A stretch of DNA of 8,399 nucleotides, taken from positions 12,249 through 20,647 of the forward strand of contig PKUY01000107.1 of the NCBI GenBank assembly GCA_003131705.1, in the 5' to 3' direction. The notes below the pieces were generated by a model. The model was not told the DNA's origin. It worked only from the letters and a program-made list of their open reading frames with translations, and ran no database searches. Below, piece by piece: positions 7,006 through 8,399 of the stretch (position 1 is its first letter; each line of letters opens with the position of its first letter). Source of the DNA: Acidobacteriota bacterium (lineage in GTDB: Bacteria > Acidobacteriota > Terriglobia > Acidiferrales > UBA7541). A program made the position numbers and the translations under genes.

Positions 7006-7035
7006 ATGCTAGCACACGCCGAGGTTTTGGTTCAA
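7006..7035 (-). promoter_or_regulatory. Candidate fusA2 promoter with extended -10
   Basis: On the minus strand, TTGAAC (7030-7035) and TAGCAT (7006-7011) are 18 bases apart, and TGC directly precedes the -10, giving an extended -10 element. Start of transcription would be near 6999, with a leader of about 200 bases. Each box matches only 4/6. Confidence 0.4.
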
Positions 7036-7065
7036 CTATTGAGGTGAAACGTGGAAACCCGGATT

Positions 7066-7144
7066 TGTTGCGATTAGACGGAGCGCCGATCGTTTGTTTT
7101 GAGAGGGTTAGCCTGGATTCTAATAACGGGATGTTGCGATTAGA
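7066..7144. repeat. 13-base direct repeat TGTTGCGATTAGA, two copies 66 bases apart
   Basis: Identical copies lie at 7066-7078 and 7132-7144. TCTAAT at 7119-7124 is the inverted form of the ATTAGA that ends each copy and forms a 6-bp dyad with the second copy. The pair sits about 30 bases upstream of the candidate fusA2 -35. It may be a small intergenic repeat unit or a two-site operator. Confidence 0.5.
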
Positions 7145-7690
7145 GTTAAGCGCGGCTGCTGGGATTCTGCGACCGGTAGTCGGTTTTTCCCGCGATGCGG
7201 GAGGTAGTGTAGGGACGAAAATCCTGACTCCGATAAGACGTGGCTCCGCACTTGCATGCGCGGCGGAAGGCCTCACCCCAACAAAACTGGGGTGAGCTAC
7301 ATACAGGCGCGCCCGGGGAGCGGATTCTCGACATTGCCAAGCGCGCAGACCGAAGACTGGCGGACATTGCGTCCACTGGCGAGCGGCACTTCCAATTTTT
7401 CGTGCTTCATTCTCCCTTCTTCCGCGGCCCGGAATTACACGGGCCTCAGAACAATTGTGAGCACAAGGGACGAAGGGACAGGGTGTTGGCAAATGGTACA
7501 GAAAAAGGACAAGGGATGTTGCGCGCTTACGGTCCAAGTAGATTACTTCCGAGGGCCGTTATACGGGAGTCAGTGGGAGGATCAGCGGAGCTTCCCACTT
7601 TTCAACAAGCGATCTTCGGAAGCATCCGGGGGTTTCAATTCCGGGAATAGCCCCGATAAATGAACGGGCAGCTCTAGCATTCCCAGGGAT
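7145..7690. other. Long intergenic stretch without a supported gene
   Basis: Frames open here in several directions, but none has a start with a ribosome site, a recognisable motif, or the codon pattern of the neighbouring genes. It holds the hairpin at 7272-7296, a 6-bp hairpin GGCCCG/CGGGCC (7426-7431 with 7440-7445), and a 5-bp one CCCGC/GCGGG near 7190-7202. No transposase, tRNA or att-like feature was seen. Decayed coding sequence is possible, given the truncated gene that follows. Confidence 0.5.
7272..7296. repeat. Perfect 9-bp hairpin, REP-like
   Basis: CTCACCCCA (7272-7280) pairs perfectly with TGGGGTGAG (7288-7296) across a 7-base loop, ACAAAAC. There is no T run on either strand and no gene ends next to it, so it is unlikely to be a terminator. 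Its form is like short intergenic palindromic repeats, but only one copy is in the window. Confidence 0.45.
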
Positions 7691-7698
7691 GATTAGTC

Positions 7699-7995
7699 GT
7701 GTTTTTGTGGCTTCTCGTTTACGTGTGCCATTACTTTGAAGGCACGAACCGAGCCAGTCGTATCGGTGACTTCGAGTTCAGCGCCGTCCTCGGTAAATCC
7801 GGCGATATCATCCAAAAATTCGTGGACTATCGGCTGCGCCTGGCGATCCTGGGCGACATCTCGGAACACGTAACTGAAAGCAAATCCCTGCGGGATTTTG
7901 TATATGAGGCGAACCGCGGCACTCACTTCTGCTTCGTGGAGAATCTCGAGGAGCTCGACACGCGACTGAAGCGAGCGCAGCCCCGCGAAGCTTGA
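7699..7995 (+). pseudogene. DUF4180 family protein, probably 5'-truncated
   Basis: The plus strand encodes GDIIQKFVDYRLRLAILGDISEHV and then SLRDFVYEANRG, FCFVENLEELDTRL: the C-terminal signature of DUF4180, whose biochemical role is unknown. The match begins near codon 20 (about 7755) and runs to the TGA at 7993-7995. Family members are about 110-125 residues and carry some 40 more N-terminal residues that are not found here in any frame. Upstream in this frame is a stop (TGA 7690-7692). The first start is a GTG at 7699 with no good Shine-Dalgarno, and the first 19 residues are unlike the family. Codon use is GC-ending from about 7755 onward, as in neighbouring genes, so decay is recent or a short product is still made. 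A longer minus-strand ORF over the same bases (7693-8076) is a shadow. Confidence 0.6.
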
Positions 7996-8003
7996 CGCGT
8001 CTA

Positions 8004-8055
8004 ACCCGAGCGCTGGAGAACATCGCTGCTCCCCAGCGCCTGGCGTCACTCGGGT
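8004..8055. terminator. Nested inverted repeats between convergent DUF4180 and DinB genes
   Basis: Two adjacent left arms, ACCCGAG (8004-8010) and CGCTGG (8011-8016), pair with CTCGGGT (8049-8055) and CCAGCG (8033-8038). The right arms are separated by 10 bases, so the fold has a large bulge. It fills the 61-base gap between two converging stop codons, the usual place for a shared terminator, but neither strand has a T run next to it, so intrinsic termination is uncertain. Confidence 0.4.
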
Positions 8056-8056
8056 A

Positions 8057-8399
8057 CTACATGCTGCCTTCGTCACCGGACGGCCCGTAAATCGAGGGCA
8101 CAGGCACTTTGTTCATCCGAAGGTAGACCGACAGTTGCCCGCGATGATGGATCACATGATTCAGAATCATCCCGCGCAGAACCTCGATGCGCGGCATCGA
8201 GAAAAACGTCTTCCCGCCGTTCAGCAACGTAAAGGTCTTGTGCATATCCTCATCGCTCGCTTTCGAGATCGCGGCGCGAGCGGCGCCGACGTTCTTGTCG
8301 AAGATTTCGAGCAGTTGCTTGCGCGATGTCATCACGGTAGGTTGCATCCGTGGCGTCCCTGGCGGTGCGAAATCGAAGGACTCTCCTTGGAAGGGCATA
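8057..8399 (-). CDS. DinB family protein, partial (C-terminal about 113 residues)
   Basis: The visible part covers the second half of a DinB/YfiT-type four-helix bundle, a family of mostly uncharacterised metal-binding proteins, some of them thiol-dependent transferases. It contains SFDFAPPG, a middle helix SRKQLLEIFDKNVGAARAAI, the phrase GGKTFFSMPRIEVLRGMILNHVIHHRGQ with the HxxxH pair (His81 and His85 of the visible part) that supplies two of the three metal ligands, and the common ending VPVPSIYGPSGDEG. The first ligand His should lie in the roughly 50 N-terminal residues beyond the right edge. The Met at 8398 is therefore probably internal; by alignment with the family it precedes SFDFAPPG, which is well inside the protein. 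It converges on the DUF4180 gene 61 bases away. Confidence 0.85.
   Translation of the reverse strand, partial: MPFQGESFDFAPPGTPRMQPTVMTSRKQLLEIFDKNVGAARAAISKASDEDMHKTFTLLNGGKTFFSMPRIEVLRGMILNHVIHHRGQLSVYLRMNKVPVPSIYGPSGDEGSM

Noticed and set aside
6801..7050. Inverted pair of GAGGTGAAAC at 6801-6810 (minus) and 7041-7050 (plus)
   Set aside because: One copy is the fusA2 Shine-Dalgarno region. The other precedes a GTG that hits a stop within nine codons, so a regulatory link is not supported.
7170..7190. ACCG-loop-CGGT followed by T5, terminator-like
   Set aside because: The stem is only 4 bp and no supported gene ends nearby on that strand.
7044..7295. 83-codon plus-strand frame starting with GTG and containing both copies of the 13-base repeat in frame
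   Set aside because: There is no ribosome site, no recognisable domain, and the codon use differs from the neighbours. The shared frame of the repeats follows simply from their 66-base distance.
6797..7537. 246-residue minus-strand ORF upstream of fusA2
   Set aside because: It crosses the candidate promoter, the direct repeats and two hairpins, with low-complexity Arg/Pro/Ser composition and no motif. Only its last 41 codons are kept, as a weak leader-ORF candidate.
7693..8076. 127-residue minus-strand ORF
   Set aside because: It lies antisense to the DUF4180 signature, overlaps the DinB 3' end, has no ribosome site and matches no family I know.

Overview
The window looks like chromosomal DNA of a GC-rich Gram-negative soil bacterium. 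I favour Acidobacteriota (Terriglobia / Koribacteraceae-like) from the style of the DinB, EF-G-like, MltD-like and Lys/Ala-rich tail proteins; this is an inference from family resemblance, since no rRNA marker is present. Two proteins carry lipoprotein signal peptides, and one is a murein transglycosylase, which fits a diderm envelope.

Layout, left to right. A bidirectional terminator-like hairpin (54-93) closes a small gene for an acidic/basic charge-segregated protein (132-455, minus) that has its own near-consensus promoter (507-536) and a good Shine-Dalgarno. Next is a 635-residue MltD-like lytic transglycosylase lipoprotein with three C-terminal LysM domains (643-2550, minus) and its own promoter (2620-2648). 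After a 345-base gap comes a Cys/Met-metabolism PLP enzyme of the cystathionine gamma-synthase/lyase family (2896-4080, minus). A 310-base divergent spacer carries a perfect 14-base palindrome and separates it from a 78-residue lipoprotein (4391-4627, plus). That gene converges on a 711-residue EF-G paralogue of the FusA2 type (4665-6800, minus). About 890 bases with no convincing gene follow, holding the probable fusA2 promoter and long leader, a 13-base direct repeat and a perfect 9-bp hairpin. A DUF4180 gene that appears to lack its 5' half lies at about 7699-7995 (plus). It converges on the 3' part of a DinB-family gene (8057-8399, minus) that runs off the right edge.

The genes do not form an obvious pathway. 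Spacing and separate promoters suggest mostly single-gene transcription units: envelope upkeep (MltD-like), sulfur amino-acid metabolism (PLP enzyme), a translation-factor paralogue (FusA2-like), a nucleic-acid-binding-like tail protein, and a DinB/YfiT-type metalloprotein. I found no CRISPR array, tRNA, rRNA, transposase or phage gene. The most unusual points are the extreme charge-diblock protein, the altered G3 and G4 motifs of the EF-G paralogue, its long structured leader with a small ORF overlapping the fusA2 start by ATGA, and the truncated DUF4180 gene hidden opposite a longer spurious ORF.
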